The notes below the pieces were generated by a model. The model searched no databases, was not told the DNA's origin, and worked only from the letters and a program-made list of their open reading frames with translations. Below, one piece after another: positions 25,119-34,857 of a DNA stretch of 46,522 nt. The position numbers and the translations under genes are program-made. The stretch's first letter is position 1. Every line of letters starts with the position of its first letter. The DNA is from Deltaproteobacteria bacterium (GTDB taxonomy: Bacteria > SAR324 > XYD2-FULL-50-16), in contig JAOUME010000005.1 in assembly GCA_029881655.1 (NCBI GenBank), positions 1 through 46,522 on the forward strand. The letters are read 5' to 3'.

Positions 25119-28100
25119 TTAAACCAAATAGTTATCAAGAACAGCCATAAACTGCTGAATGTTAATTGGTTTTGTGATATACTGATCAAACCCGGATTCC
25201 AGCCCATACTTAATATCATTTGGCATGGCATTGGCTGTGACTGCGACTATCGGAATATCATGGGTTTTCTCATTCGCCTTAAGTCTCGACAGGATTTCAA
25301 AACCGTCCATCCCTGGAAGATTGATATCCAAAAGAATCAGGTCCGGAGTTTTCTCAAAAGCAAGCTCAAGCCCTTTCATAGGCTCAGTCGCGGTAAAAAG
25401 AGATATGCCATGTCGTCTCTCTATCAATCTGGTCACCAGTTTCATATTGGCTGGATTGTCCTCCACATAAAGCACGCTTTTCTCTCCAACCGATTTCAAA
25501 CCACTTTGACGATAAATGCCTTCAAGTTTCACCTGAAAATCTGGTCGAGAGGTGTTTTTTAATTCAAAATAAAAAAGGCTCCCCTCACCCAGCTTACTTT
25601 CAGCCGAGATATTACCTCCCATCAGCTCGACTATTTTTTTAGTGATCGTCAGTCCGATACCCGTCCCCTCGATGCTCGAAGCCTCATTGCCAAGGCGGTT
25701 AAAGGGCTCAAACAAAAAAGCCATATGAGCATCGCTGATACCATTTCCGGTATCCTTTACAGAAATCCGGCATTTATCCTGCGGCATTAAATCACAATAC
25801 ACTTCAACCTTGCCCTTTTTACGGTTGTATTTCACGGCATTGGAAACCAAATTCAACAAGACCTGCTTTAGACGGACGCGATCGGCCAAAACATAGGTTT
25901 CCAGGTTTTCCTCGTTGATATACAGACTGATTCCGTGTTTTTCCGCCAACGGATTAATAATAGCTATGACCTCCTCGACAACCGATGAAAGCTGGACAGG
26001 TTCCATGGAGATTTGAAGCCGACCCGATTCGATCTTTGATAAATCCAGAATCTCATTGATCAACTCCAATAAATGATAGCCTCCTTTTAATATCTGGCTC
26101 AAATTATCTCTTTGAAAGTCGTTTAGAGGATCATCCTCATCCGATTCCAATAGCTGGGCAAATCCAATGATCGAGTTTAGAGGTGTTCGTAACTCATGGC
26201 TCATACTGGAAAGAAAGACCGATTTCGCCTGATTGGCTCTACTTGCCTCTTCAAGTGCCTCTTTCAGTTCGCTTTGAACCTGTTTGAGGTGATCCAGATT
26301 TTCCTGGGAAGAGATAAAGTGGGTTATCTCACCCTGATCGTTTTTTACAGGCGAAATCGATGCCAATTGCCAACATCTCGTCCCGTCTTTTCTGAGGTTG
26401 TGAAACTCGCCTCTCCATTGCTGGCCGGATAAAATGGTTTCCCATAACTCCTTGTAATCCTGTTGATTCAGATTATCCGATTTCAAAATGCGCGGTGTCT
26501 TGCCGAGAGCTTCCTGTTCGCTATATCCAAAAACTTTTACAAAAGTAGGATTGACATACTCGATCACCCCTTTTTCGTTGGTGATTACAACCGAATTCGG
26601 GCTTTGCTCAATTGCCCTAAGCAGTTTCTTGGCTTCCGCTGTTCTTTGTTCGACTCGAATTTCCAGCTCCTCTCTGGATTTAATCAATTCATCTTCAATC
26701 GTCTTTTTAAGCGTGATGTCATGCACCGTACCAATCATACGGATTGGGTGATTTTCTTCATTCCTAAAGACTTCGCCTCTTTCCTCCACAATCCTGATTT
26801 CACCGTCTGGTCTTACGACCCTATGCTCAAAATGATATAAAGACTCTCCAACCAGGGCATCTTGGACTCTCTGATTAAGTTTTGCGTGATCATCTGGATG
26901 GACGCTTTTCAGAAAAGCCTCGAAGGTCGCTTCAAACTCTTGAGGTTCCAATCCAAATATCTTATAAATCTCATCAGACCAGCTGAGCGTATTATTGATG
27001 ATATCCCAATCCCAACTACCGATATGCGCGATCCTTTGGGCAGTCGCGAGGTTTTTATCACTGATGCTCAACTTCTGAAGCATTGCTTCTGATTCGCTAA
27101 GATCGTTGCCAGTCAGAATAAAACTTTGAATTCCGCTTTTAAAGCTTGGCATTCCCGTTACAGTAAGGGAGAACTTCCTTAACTCCTTTTGACTACTGAT
27201 TAGGTCCGTCTTTAAAATAAGGCTGTTACCCGCTTGAAGATCTAAGAAAGTACGTTTATCCTCAAGCTCGGGAATTTGATCCAAGATTAAATCCTCCAAT
27301 TTCGTTCCGAGTACCTCCTCGCCGTAGCCCAGCTTGTCCTTGACCATCTTGTTGATCAACGTGACCTTTGTCTTTCCCAGATGTAACAGGTTTGAATCCC
27401 GATCAAACTCGGTCACGATCAATAAGGTATTGAGTGATTGAAGCAGTTCGTTGAGATGAGATTTGGAAACTGTCGAGCTCTCCAGCATTTCGTTCATGTG
27501 ATTGAACTTTTCAGCAAGCCCTGCGATTTCCCTGGTCCCACTGGCTTCGACCCTGGTATTAAAATGCCCCTCAGATATTCTCTCAACTCCAATAGCTAAA
27601 TTTTTTAAAGGCCTGGATATAGAGTTCGCAAAATACATCCCCATCACCAAGGAAAACAAAATAATGACGACAAAAATTAACACTGTTTTTTTTATGGGAC
27701 CGACCAACCCGGAAAAGGCTTCGGCCTCATCTATCTCGGACAGAATTATCCACTGAAGTCCGGTGATTTCTAACTTCGAAAAGGAACTTAAGACATCCAC
27801 CCCTCTATAATCTTTTATGACGCGGGTGTCAGTCACCCCCTTAAACGCGCTGCGACTGCCCTCGGTATCGATTTTTTGAAGTAGGATCGTCCTGTTAAAA
27901 TTTCTGATCTGCTCAATTACTTTCGGATCGGTCTTAAGTATTTTCAACTGAGAAAAATACCGCTCCTTCTCATCGAACAAGAATCGGGAATCACTTCTCA
28001 TTAAAAAGTCCTGCCCAACCAGATAGGTCTCCCCTGTATTTCCAAGGCCTTCCAATTCCCATCCTCGGTTGCTCGTCATGATTTTATTAATCTCATCAAT

Positions 28101-28874
28101 TGGAATTCTCGCGACCAGATAACCTATCGTCTTATTTTGACCTTTGATCGGCACGGCCATAAATGCGGACGGCTCCAGCAAATCCGGCAAATAAGATTCA
28201 AAATCCATCAAAACCACATCTCTATCCCCCTTCCTTAATTCCTGTATCGATTTTGCCAAACCACTATCACTGAGAAACTTTTCAGATACCCTCCTTCCAA
28301 AATCGATATTCTTTTGAGCTGAATAAACCACCCGACCACTCAAATCGATCAGATACAAATCAGCCAATCCCATTTGCCTTAAATGATATTCAAAATAAGG
28401 CTGGTATCTAATCATATATTGATGATATAGATTTTCGTCTGTTTTAAACGCGTCGTGAGCGATCAGGTAGCGACTCTGGAGATAAAGTGCCGTTTGATCC
28501 TTTGGGTAAAGTTCCTTGAATTCCACATCGCTCAAACCCATTTTCTTCAAAGCCGGTAAAAATTCATCCTGGTAAAAAGCTCTAAGGAACTCATCAGACA
28601 GGGGGGGGAATTCGTTTAAACTCTTTGCCATCTCTTTAAGAGCCGTGATAGTTTCCATCCCCCTGCTTAAAGAAAGAATATCTTTTTTAAATAACTCAAA
28701 CTGTCTCTCAACACGTTCTTTCTTTATTTTTCTGATTGTACTCAGTTGGTTAAAAGACTGTTTTTTTATCTCTTCCCTAGCAGATTGCGTCATTAGCCAA
28801 GTACCAAAAAATCCTGAAACCGAGGCGATGAGCACAATACTAATAAAAATCCTGAATCCAATTCCCTTAAACAT
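25119..28874 (-). CDS. Hybrid sensor histidine kinase (sensor, HAMP, PAS, HisKA, HATPase, REC)
   Basis: About 1251 residues from ATG 28874 (a TTG two codons upstream is the other option). Order: membrane helix about 8 to 30; periplasmic double-Cache-like sensor about 35 to 390 (DLYLIDLSGRVVYS, NTGETYLVGQD); second membrane helix about 398 to 418; HAMP about 420 to 470; a PAS-like segment about 480 to 595; PAS about 610 to 730; PAS about 750 to 865; HisKA with SSMSHELRTPLNSIIGF (His near 895); HATPase with NAVKYN, DTGNGIS, EGTGIGL; receiver with YVEDN and Asp near 1185 (LILLDINLPGMDGFE). The ligand is not predictable. It is upstream of the HD-GYP regulator in one operon. Confidence 0.94.
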   Translation of the reverse strand: MFKGIGFRIFISIVLIASVSGFFGTWLMTQSAREEIKKQSFNQLSTIRKIKKERVERQFELFKKDILSLSRGMETITALKEMAKSLNEFPPLSDEFLRAFYQDEFLPALKKMGLSDVEFKELYPKDQTALYLQSRYLIAHDAFKTDENLYHQYMIRYQPYFEYHLRQMGLADLYLIDLSGRVVYSAQKNIDFGRRVSEKFLSDSGLAKSIQELRKGDRDVVLMDFESYLPDLLEPSAFMAVPIKGQNKTIGYLVARIPIDEINKIMTSNRGWELEGLGNTGETYLVGQDFLMRSDSRFLFDEKERYFSQLKILKTDPKVIEQIRNFNRTILLQKIDTEGSRSAFKGVTDTRVIKDYRGVDVLSSFSKLEITGLQWIILSEIDEAEAFSGLVGPIKKTVLIFVVIILFSLVMGMYFANSISRPLKNLAIGVERISEGHFNTRVEASGTREIAGLAEKFNHMNEMLESSTVSKSHLNELLQSLNTLLIVTEFDRDSNLLHLGKTKVTLINKMVKDKLGYGEEVLGTKLEDLILDQIPELEDKRTFLDLQAGNSLILKTDLISSQKELRKFSLTVTGMPSFKSGIQSFILTGNDLSESEAMLQKLSISDKNLATAQRIAHIGSWDWDIINNTLSWSDEIYKIFGLEPQEFEATFEAFLKSVHPDDHAKLNQRVQDALVGESLYHFEHRVVRPDGEIRIVEERGEVFRNEENHPIRMIGTVHDITLKKTIEDELIKSREELEIRVEQRTAEAKKLLRAIEQSPNSVVITNEKGVIEYVNPTFVKVFGYSEQEALGKTPRILKSDNLNQQDYKELWETILSGQQWRGEFHNLRKDGTRCWQLASISPVKNDQGEITHFISSQENLDHLKQVQSELKEALEEASRANQAKSVFLSSMSHELRTPLNSIIGFAQLLESDEDDPLNDFQRDNLSQILKGGYHLLELINEILDLSKIESGRLQISMEPVQLSSVVEEVIAIINPLAEKHGISLYINEENLETYVLADRVRLKQVLLNLVSNAVKYNRKKGKVEVYCDLMPQDKCRISVKDTGNGISDAHMAFLFEPFNRLGNEASSIEGTGIGLTITKKIVELMGGNISAESKLGEGSLFYFELKNTSRPDFQVKLEGIYRQSGLKSVGEKSVLYVEDNPANMKLVTRLIERRHGISLFTATEPMKGLELAFEKTPDLILLDINLPGMDGFEILSRLKANEKTHDIPIVAVTANAMPNDIKYGLESGFDQYITKPINIQQFMAVLDNYLV

Positions 28875-29114
28875 ATTCAACCCGATAAATGATTCGAATA
28901 CTTTTGAAAAGACATTGTTATTTTTATTTTATAAAAAAGATGATATTTATACAATAAAATAAATCAGTTAAAAGCTTATCAAATTTACCAAATTCAGCCT
29001 GAAATGAGTGATTTGATTTGAAGATATAGCTTTAATCTGATAAACAAGATTTAAACTATAAGGTAAGCAATAGAAATATTTATTAACGATCCGTTTATTT
29101 TGCTGGAGGGTGAT

Positions 29115-29780
29115 ATGGGGACAAACAAAAAGGTCGGTATGATCTTTTCTGGATGCGGGGTTTTTGACGGTACCGAAATTCATGAAGCGGTCGCCTGTAT
29201 GCTGGCGCTGGAAAGGGAAGGGCTTGAGGTCGTTTACCTTGCTCCCGACATAAATCAACTGCATGTGGTCAATCACGTGACTGGAAATATCTCTCAGAAT
29301 GAGACGAGGTCGGTGTTGGTTGAGTCTTCAAGAATCACAAGAGGTAAAATTGAGGTTTTGGAGCCTGATAAAATGGATGAATTGGACGGTGTCCTTTTCC
29401 CTGGTGGTTTTGGCGCGGCAAAAAACCTTAGCGATTATGCCCTAAAAGGAGACCAAATGACGATTGATCCTGTTCTGGAGACATGCCTAAAGAGAATCAT
29501 CCAGCAGAAAAAACCCATTGCCGCCCTTTGCGTTTCTCCAGTGATTCTGGCTAAAATGCTGGGAGATTCGGCTCCCTTATTAACCCTTGGCTCAAACGGT
29601 CCTGACGCGGAAAATCTAACCAGGATGGGAGCTCAGCATCAGGTAACCACCCATGAGGAAGTCGTCGTCGATACGCGATTAAAGATCGTGACCGGCCCCT
29701 GCTACATGCTGGATGCCAGCATCTCCAACATCTTTAATGGAGCAGAAGCCGTTATAAAAAAATGGATCCCAATGCTTTGA
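29115..29780 (+). CDS. elbB: ElbB-type glyoxalase / DJ-1/PfpI-family protein
   Basis: 221 residues from ATG 29115, chosen because GGAGGG lies at 29105. The DJ-1/PfpI fold is shown by KVGMIFSGCGVFDGTEIHEA, GVLFPGGFGAAKNLSDYA, and the nucleophile elbow PIAALCVSPV with Cys. Further matches to ElbB include LAPDINQLHVVNH and THEEVVVDTRLKIVTGPCYM. E. coli ElbB has glyoxalase III-like activity on glyoxal; its role in the cell is not settled. It is divergent from the sensor kinase across 240 AT-rich bases, which should hold both promoters; I could not assign them. Confidence 0.92.
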   Translation: MGTNKKVGMIFSGCGVFDGTEIHEAVACMLALEREGLEVVYLAPDINQLHVVNHVTGNISQNETRSVLVESSRITRGKIEVLEPDKMDELDGVLFPGGFGAAKNLSDYALKGDQMTIDPVLETCLKRIIQQKKPIAALCVSPVILAKMLGDSAPLLTLGSNGPDAENLTRMGAQHQVTTHEEVVVDTRLKIVTGPCYMLDASISNIFNGAEAVIKKWIPML

Positions 29781-29909
29781 CGGGCTGGTAAAAACCTAAC
29801 CCACGTTTCTTAAGCTGGTTATTGTTTGCCTTTTGTCAGCGTCAACGCTAAGGTCAGATCAAATCCATCGTTTGTTTCATACCACCTTTATATGCAACCC
29901 GTTTTATTT

Positions 29910-31172
29910 ATGACGAATTTTAGATTCCTTCACAGTGCCGACAATCACCTCGACAGTCCTCTACGAAACTTGGAACGATATGACGGCGCGCCGTCCGATA
30001 AGATACGCAATGCTTCCCGTGAAGCTTTTGAAAAGTTGATCGATTTGGCCATCGCCGATGAAGTCTCATTCCTACTGATCAGTGGGGACCTTTATGACCG
30101 GGATGTCAAAGATCATAAGACCGGTCTCTTTATAGCTCACCAAATGAGTCGGCTGAACCAACAGGGCATCGGTGTTTACATTATCCGTGGCAATCACGAC
30201 GCGGAAAATCAGATCGCCAAAAGATTAAGCCTGCCTGATAACGTACATCAATTCGGTCATAAAAAACCTGAGACTCACTTTATCCCGGAATTAAAAACAG
30301 CCATTCACGGCCAAAGCTTTGCTGAGCGTCAGGTTAAAGCAAACCTCGCTAAAGATTATCCCAAAGGCAAAAAAGATTATTTCAATATCGGAATGCTCCA
30401 CAGCAGCCTTTCCGGTTACGCACCGCACGAGCCTTACGCGCCATGCTCCCTGAGTGATCTTATGGAAAAAAATTATGATTACTGGGCGCTTGGTCACGTT
30501 CACGGGTTTGAAATTGTGTCTCAAAAACCTTGGGTTGTTTTCCCGGGTATCCCTCAGGGTCGCTTCATCAAGGAAACAGGTACAAAGGGCTGTGTTATGG
30601 TTGAAGTTCAAGATAATAAGGCCGTTTCAGTCCGGCATTATCCTCTGGATGTCTTACGCTGGTTTTTGATCGAAGCTGACATCACGGGTGCTGAGACAGC
30701 TCGGGAGGCGGTGGAAAAGATTTATTTGATGGTGCAGGATAAGTTAAATGAAAACCCGACGCTCCCCTTAGCGCTACGGATCATTATTACTGGTTCTTGT
30801 GAGGCTCACCGCGAGTTTCAAACCGACGGGGATTTATGGTCAGCCAATTTAAAAAGTGAAATCAACGATCTTAGCAGTTCCAGGGTATGGGTTGAGAAAA
30901 TCCGCTTCTTAACTCGGCTCCCCTTAAACATTGAAGAACGTAAAAAGGCCCCTGATATCTTGGGTTCTTTTTTACGCTCTTTAGACCTAATGGAGCAGTC
31001 AGATGATTCTCTGGAAACTCTTTTGAGTGAGTTTTCCGATCTAAATAAAAAGTTGCCTAGGGAACTTGTCGAAGAAGGTAATCTTCTCACACAAAACAGG
31101 GATGATGTCGTGGAACTTTTAGTTGAGGTGAGGAATTTTCTTACCGCAAAACTGATAATCCATCAAAACTAA
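29910..31172 (+). CDS. YhaO/SbcD-like DNA repair metallophosphoesterase
   Basis: 420 residues from ATG 29910, chosen because family members start just before the first motif (FRFLHSADNHLDSPL); frames open upstream to 29826 without a ribosome binding site. Metal ligands: Asp11, His13, Asp60 (GDLYDRD), Asn95-His96-Asp97 (GNHD), a His in GMLHSSL, and GHVHGFE. This is the Mre11/SbcD nuclease fold. The C-terminal third (about 260 to 420) is helical, ending in a segment that probably clamps the partner ATPase. The next gene starts one base after the stop, encoding that ATPase. Confidence 0.87.
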   Translation: MTNFRFLHSADNHLDSPLRNLERYDGAPSDKIRNASREAFEKLIDLAIADEVSFLLISGDLYDRDVKDHKTGLFIAHQMSRLNQQGIGVYIIRGNHDAENQIAKRLSLPDNVHQFGHKKPETHFIPELKTAIHGQSFAERQVKANLAKDYPKGKKDYFNIGMLHSSLSGYAPHEPYAPCSLSDLMEKNYDYWALGHVHGFEIVSQKPWVVFPGIPQGRFIKETGTKGCVMVEVQDNKAVSVRHYPLDVLRWFLIEADITGAETAREAVEKIYLMVQDKLNENPTLPLALRIIITGSCEAHREFQTDGDLWSANLKSEINDLSSSRVWVEKIRFLTRLPLNIEERKKAPDILGSFLRSLDLMEQSDDSLETLLSEFSDLNKKLPRELVEEGNLLTQNRDDVVELLVEVRNFLTAKLIIHQN

Positions 31173-31173
31173 A

Positions 31174-34100
31174 ATGCGGATTGACGAACTGAATATTCGG
31201 TCTTACGGCGTCTTTAAAGAAAAACGGCTGGATTTTTCCAAGGGTAAGGAGGGCTTCCACCTGATTTTAGGAAATAACGAAGCGGGGAAAAGTACCGCTT
31301 TAAAAGCAATCCGCGGTTTATTTTTCGGGATCGCTGAGAAGCACAAACTCGACTTTCTTTACGATAAAACCCAACTCCTCATCAGTGCTAAGCTTTGTAG
31401 CGACAACCATCCAGCAATTTATATTTCTCGCAGAAAGGGACGAGTTAACACGCTTTTGGACAAGGATGGCAACGTCCTTGAAGAAACTGTATTGCGAGGA
31501 TTTTTAAACGGTGTCGACAAAGACCTCTTTGAAGGGCTTTTTACCAGCAATCACATGGAACTCAAAGCCGGAGGTCAACAGATTTTGGACAGCCAGGGCG
31601 ACGTTGGTAAAAGTCTTTTTTCAGCTGGCATGGGCCGCACTAATATACTGGCTATATTAAAAGAACTCGAAGAAAATAAGAATACCCTATTCAAACCTCG
31701 CTCAACCAAAGCAAAGCTTTCTGAGAAAATCCTCCAGTATAACCATGCAAAAAAAGACAAGGAATCGCTTGAACTCTCAAGCCGAGAATACCAGACCCTT
31801 TTGGAAGAGCGAGACCAGCTATTATCTGATCGTGCGGAAACAGACCGAATGTTGCAGGCCAAGACCGAAACCAATTCAAAGCTCGATCGTATTTTACGGG
31901 CACTCAAACAAATCCCCAGATTAGAGGAACTAAGAGGCCAATTAAGCTTTTATTCAGGTCTTCCGGAGTTACCCGCTGACTTAACTGAGAACCGATTCAC
32001 AATCAAAGAATCATTGGAGCGCAGTCGTAGCCTCATTAAAGAAGGTCAGCATCAAATCGAATTCCTTAATGAAAAAATCAGTTCTCTAACAATCCCAGAA
32101 AAGATTTTATCTCGAAGCTCGGCGATCGAGGAACTCAAAGAGAATTTGGCCACTCAAAAAAACGCTCGCAGAGATCAGGAAAAATTAAAAATTGAATCCA
32201 GCCAATTCCAGATGAACGCAAAGGCGATCATCAAAGAGCTCCCTGATGATCTGCCTTATGAGGCCGAGTTGGATAAAATGGAGCGCTACCGACTCGATTT
32301 CAGACAGAAAATGAAAATTCAACAACTCGCCGATGAGCGATTTAACCTGGACCAGGAAATCCTGTCCCATGAAAAAGAATACCATCACTTCAGTGAACGA
32401 GTCCATAAACTTAAAGCAGAACAAAAAAACATCAATGGGGGACTTGATCTGACCCATCTTAACAGTTCCATCAGGCTGGCTGAGCAGCAGGGTATGCTTG
32501 AGGAACAGTTGGAGAAAACCCAGCGGTTTTTTTTTGCCGAACAAGAACGAGTCGAATGTCAAATCCGTCAACTCCCCAACTGGAACCACGGTGTCGCCGA
32601 ACTGGAGACCCTGAGCTTGCCATCCATCGAGACCATCAACCGTTTTGAAGAGGCTTTTTCCCCTATAAGAAGCGAACTCAATCAGCTCCTCCACGATAAG
32701 GAACGATTCATCAACGAAGAAGGAGAACTAAAAAACCAATTGGATGAATTGCGTTTAACCGCTGACATACCGATAGAAAATGAGTTAATACAGTTAAGAG
32801 CCTATCGTGAAATAGGCTGGAGTTTGATTAAGGATCGATTGAATGGAGAAAAGGAAAAAAAGAAAGCTTTAAAGGAATTTTGTGGGAACAACTCCCTGAT
32901 TGATACTTACGAAAAAGCCGTCGATAACTCAGATCAGTTTGCCGATCGGCTACGCATGGAAGCCGGACAGATTGCGCGGCTTGCCAAGTTGAAAACTGAT
33001 TTTCGAATCAAAGTTGAAAACAGAGAGCGAATCGAGAGATTGCTCAAGGATACTTTAGAGCGTCAAAAAGTGATTCAACATCAATGGCTGGCTCAATGGA
33101 AAAAGCAATGCATTGAACCCTCAAGTCCCAAGGAAATGATCCGTTGGACTCAAGATGTCAAAGCTATTCTCAACCAATACCAAACCATTAAGGAAGCCAA
33201 GCGCACGATTGGGGACATAAAGGAAAAGATTTTTCACCATATCAACGAAATCAGCAATTGTTTGAAAGAATTAAACTACCGTCTCCGAGATGACTCCTTG
33301 ACCTTGACAAAGGCTTTGGACTTGGCCCGAGATTTCTCTGATAAGGAAAACCGTAAAAATCTAGAATTACAAAAGATTAAATTCGCTATTAAGGAAACTG
33401 AGAACCTGTTGGAAAAGTCCCGCGAAAATATCTCAAACGCAAAAAACAGATTATTGTCTTGGGAATCCAAGTGGACTGAAGCAATGATGAGCCTTGGTTT
33501 GGGGGTTAAAGCTCAGCCGCAGGAAGCTATCTTGGTCTTAGGAAAACTGGATACACTGTTTGGTATCTTTGACGAGATGCAAAAGCATCAGACCCGAATC
33601 TCGGAAATTGATCGCTTTACTTTAGAATTGACTATCGCGGTCGATAAGGAAATAGACCAAACGGCTGAAGATCTAAAAGGCCTTGAGTTTTCCGAGGCTA
33701 TATCCCAACTGCAATCTAGACTTAAAAAGGCCGAACAGGACCAACTTTACCTTCGGGAATGGGAAGAGCAAATCCTTGAGTTAAAGGAGAAAATCAGAAT
33801 TCAAAAGCATTTAGCTGAGCAAAGCCAAGAAAAGATCAACGGCTGGTTAGAAAAACTCGACTGTAATGAGGATGAGTTTGATGAAAAAGTAAGGCTTTGT
33901 CAGAAACGAGATCTTATATTAAATGAGCTGAGGAATATCGAAATAGCTTTGCGAGAACTGACGGGCGCGAAAATCGGTCTGGAAGATTTTCTTTTTGAAT
34001 GTAAAAATTATGAACTGGATAGTCTTCCGGGTGAAATTGAGAAAACGAACCGGGAATTAAATGAACTAAAGGAAAAGAACAATCGGTTAGAAAGAGAAAT

Positions 34101-34686
34101 AGGCCAGAAGGAAAACCAGCTCGACAGCATGGGTAGTCAGCCTCCCGCAGCTCAAAAAGATCTTGAGATCCAATCATTGGGAGCGCAAATTATCGAACTG
34201 GTATCGCAGTACCAGAAATACCATTTGTCCTGGTATCTTCTTAAAAAGGAAATCGAGGACTACCGTAAAAAAAGTCAGTCTCCCGTCATTAAGGAGGCCA
34301 GCCGGTTCTTTAAGGATTTGACCCTTGATTCATTTGTTGCCCTGGAGACCGATTTCAACAGCAATGACATGCCTGTTTTCGCAGGAGTACGTCAAAATGG
34401 GCAGAAGGTCTTAGCCGAGGGAATGAGCGATGGAACTTTGGACCAGCTTTATTTAGCGCTTAGACTTTCAAGCCTTTTATATTATCTTAAAGAGGGCGAA
34501 TCTCTACCACTGGTTTTAGATGATATATTGATAAATTTTGATGATTTACGATCAAAAGCGGCTTTTAAACTTCTTGGTAAGATCTCCAAAAGAAACCAGA
34601 TTTTATATTTTACACATCATCCGCATCTGAGAAATATCGCGGAAAAAAATCTCGACTCCTCGGTTTTATTTGTTCATGAACTTTAA
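31174..34686 (+). CDS. YhaN/SbcC-like coiled-coil ATPase
   Basis: 1170 residues. The N-terminus has Walker A GNNEAGKST at residues 33 to 41. Residues about 180 to 1000 are mostly long coiled coil with two arms. The C-terminal lobe has the ABC signature MSDGTLDQLYLALRLS near 1085, Walker B LPLVLDD at about 1111 to 1117 and a switch His in FTHHP near 1148. It looks like the YhaN group of AAA ATPases (Rad50-like); no CxxC zinc hook was found at the coil apex. It forms a unit with the nuclease gene one base upstream and should act in DNA end processing. Confidence 0.88.
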   Translation: MRIDELNIRSYGVFKEKRLDFSKGKEGFHLILGNNEAGKSTALKAIRGLFFGIAEKHKLDFLYDKTQLLISAKLCSDNHPAIYISRRKGRVNTLLDKDGNVLEETVLRGFLNGVDKDLFEGLFTSNHMELKAGGQQILDSQGDVGKSLFSAGMGRTNILAILKELEENKNTLFKPRSTKAKLSEKILQYNHAKKDKESLELSSREYQTLLEERDQLLSDRAETDRMLQAKTETNSKLDRILRALKQIPRLEELRGQLSFYSGLPELPADLTENRFTIKESLERSRSLIKEGQHQIEFLNEKISSLTIPEKILSRSSAIEELKENLATQKNARRDQEKLKIESSQFQMNAKAIIKELPDDLPYEAELDKMERYRLDFRQKMKIQQLADERFNLDQEILSHEKEYHHFSERVHKLKAEQKNINGGLDLTHLNSSIRLAEQQGMLEEQLEKTQRFFFAEQERVECQIRQLPNWNHGVAELETLSLPSIETINRFEEAFSPIRSELNQLLHDKERFINEEGELKNQLDELRLTADIPIENELIQLRAYREIGWSLIKDRLNGEKEKKKALKEFCGNNSLIDTYEKAVDNSDQFADRLRMEAGQIARLAKLKTDFRIKVENRERIERLLKDTLERQKVIQHQWLAQWKKQCIEPSSPKEMIRWTQDVKAILNQYQTIKEAKRTIGDIKEKIFHHINEISNCLKELNYRLRDDSLTLTKALDLARDFSDKENRKNLELQKIKFAIKETENLLEKSRENISNAKNRLLSWESKWTEAMMSLGLGVKAQPQEAILVLGKLDTLFGIFDEMQKHQTRISEIDRFTLELTIAVDKEIDQTAEDLKGLEFSEAISQLQSRLKKAEQDQLYLREWEEQILELKEKIRIQKHLAEQSQEKINGWLEKLDCNEDEFDEKVRLCQKRDLILNELRNIEIALRELTGAKIGLEDFLFECKNYELDSLPGEIEKTNRELNELKEKNNRLEREIGQKENQLDSMGSQPPAAQKDLEIQSLGAQIIELVSQYQKYHLSWYLLKKEIEDYRKKSQSPVIKEASRFFKDLTLDSFVALETDFNSNDMPVFAGVRQNGQKVLAEGMSDGTLDQLYLALRLSSLLYYLKEGESLPLVLDDILINFDDLRSKAAFKLLGKISKRNQILYFTHHPHLRNIAEKNLDSSVLFVHEL

Positions 34687-34709
34687 AAATCAAACACGAA
34701 AACATTAGG

Positions 34710-34795
34710 GCCTAAGCCAAATCGAAGCATGAATGGCTTTTCCCGCTTGCCGTTCAAGTCGTCCGTATGATCATAAAACTAGTTTGGCCTTAGGC
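34710..34795. repeat. Nested inverted repeat after the YhaN-like gene
   Basis: GCCTAAGCCAAA (34710 to 34721) pairs with TTTGGCCTTAGGC (34783 to 34795) with one bulged base. Inside, GAATGGC (34731) can pair with GCCGTTC (34749) including one G-U. It lies between two convergent genes. No U-tract follows either arm. Confidence 0.5.
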
Positions 34796-34857
34796 AATGC
34801 GGTTTGTTTGATGAAATTTAGTTTTTTACATCTAAGAAATTTAATTTATTGTACGAT

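Noticed and set aside
29826-29909. Earlier starts for the YhaO-like protein
   Set aside because: No ribosome binding site, and the family begins just before the first metal motif, matching ATG 29910.
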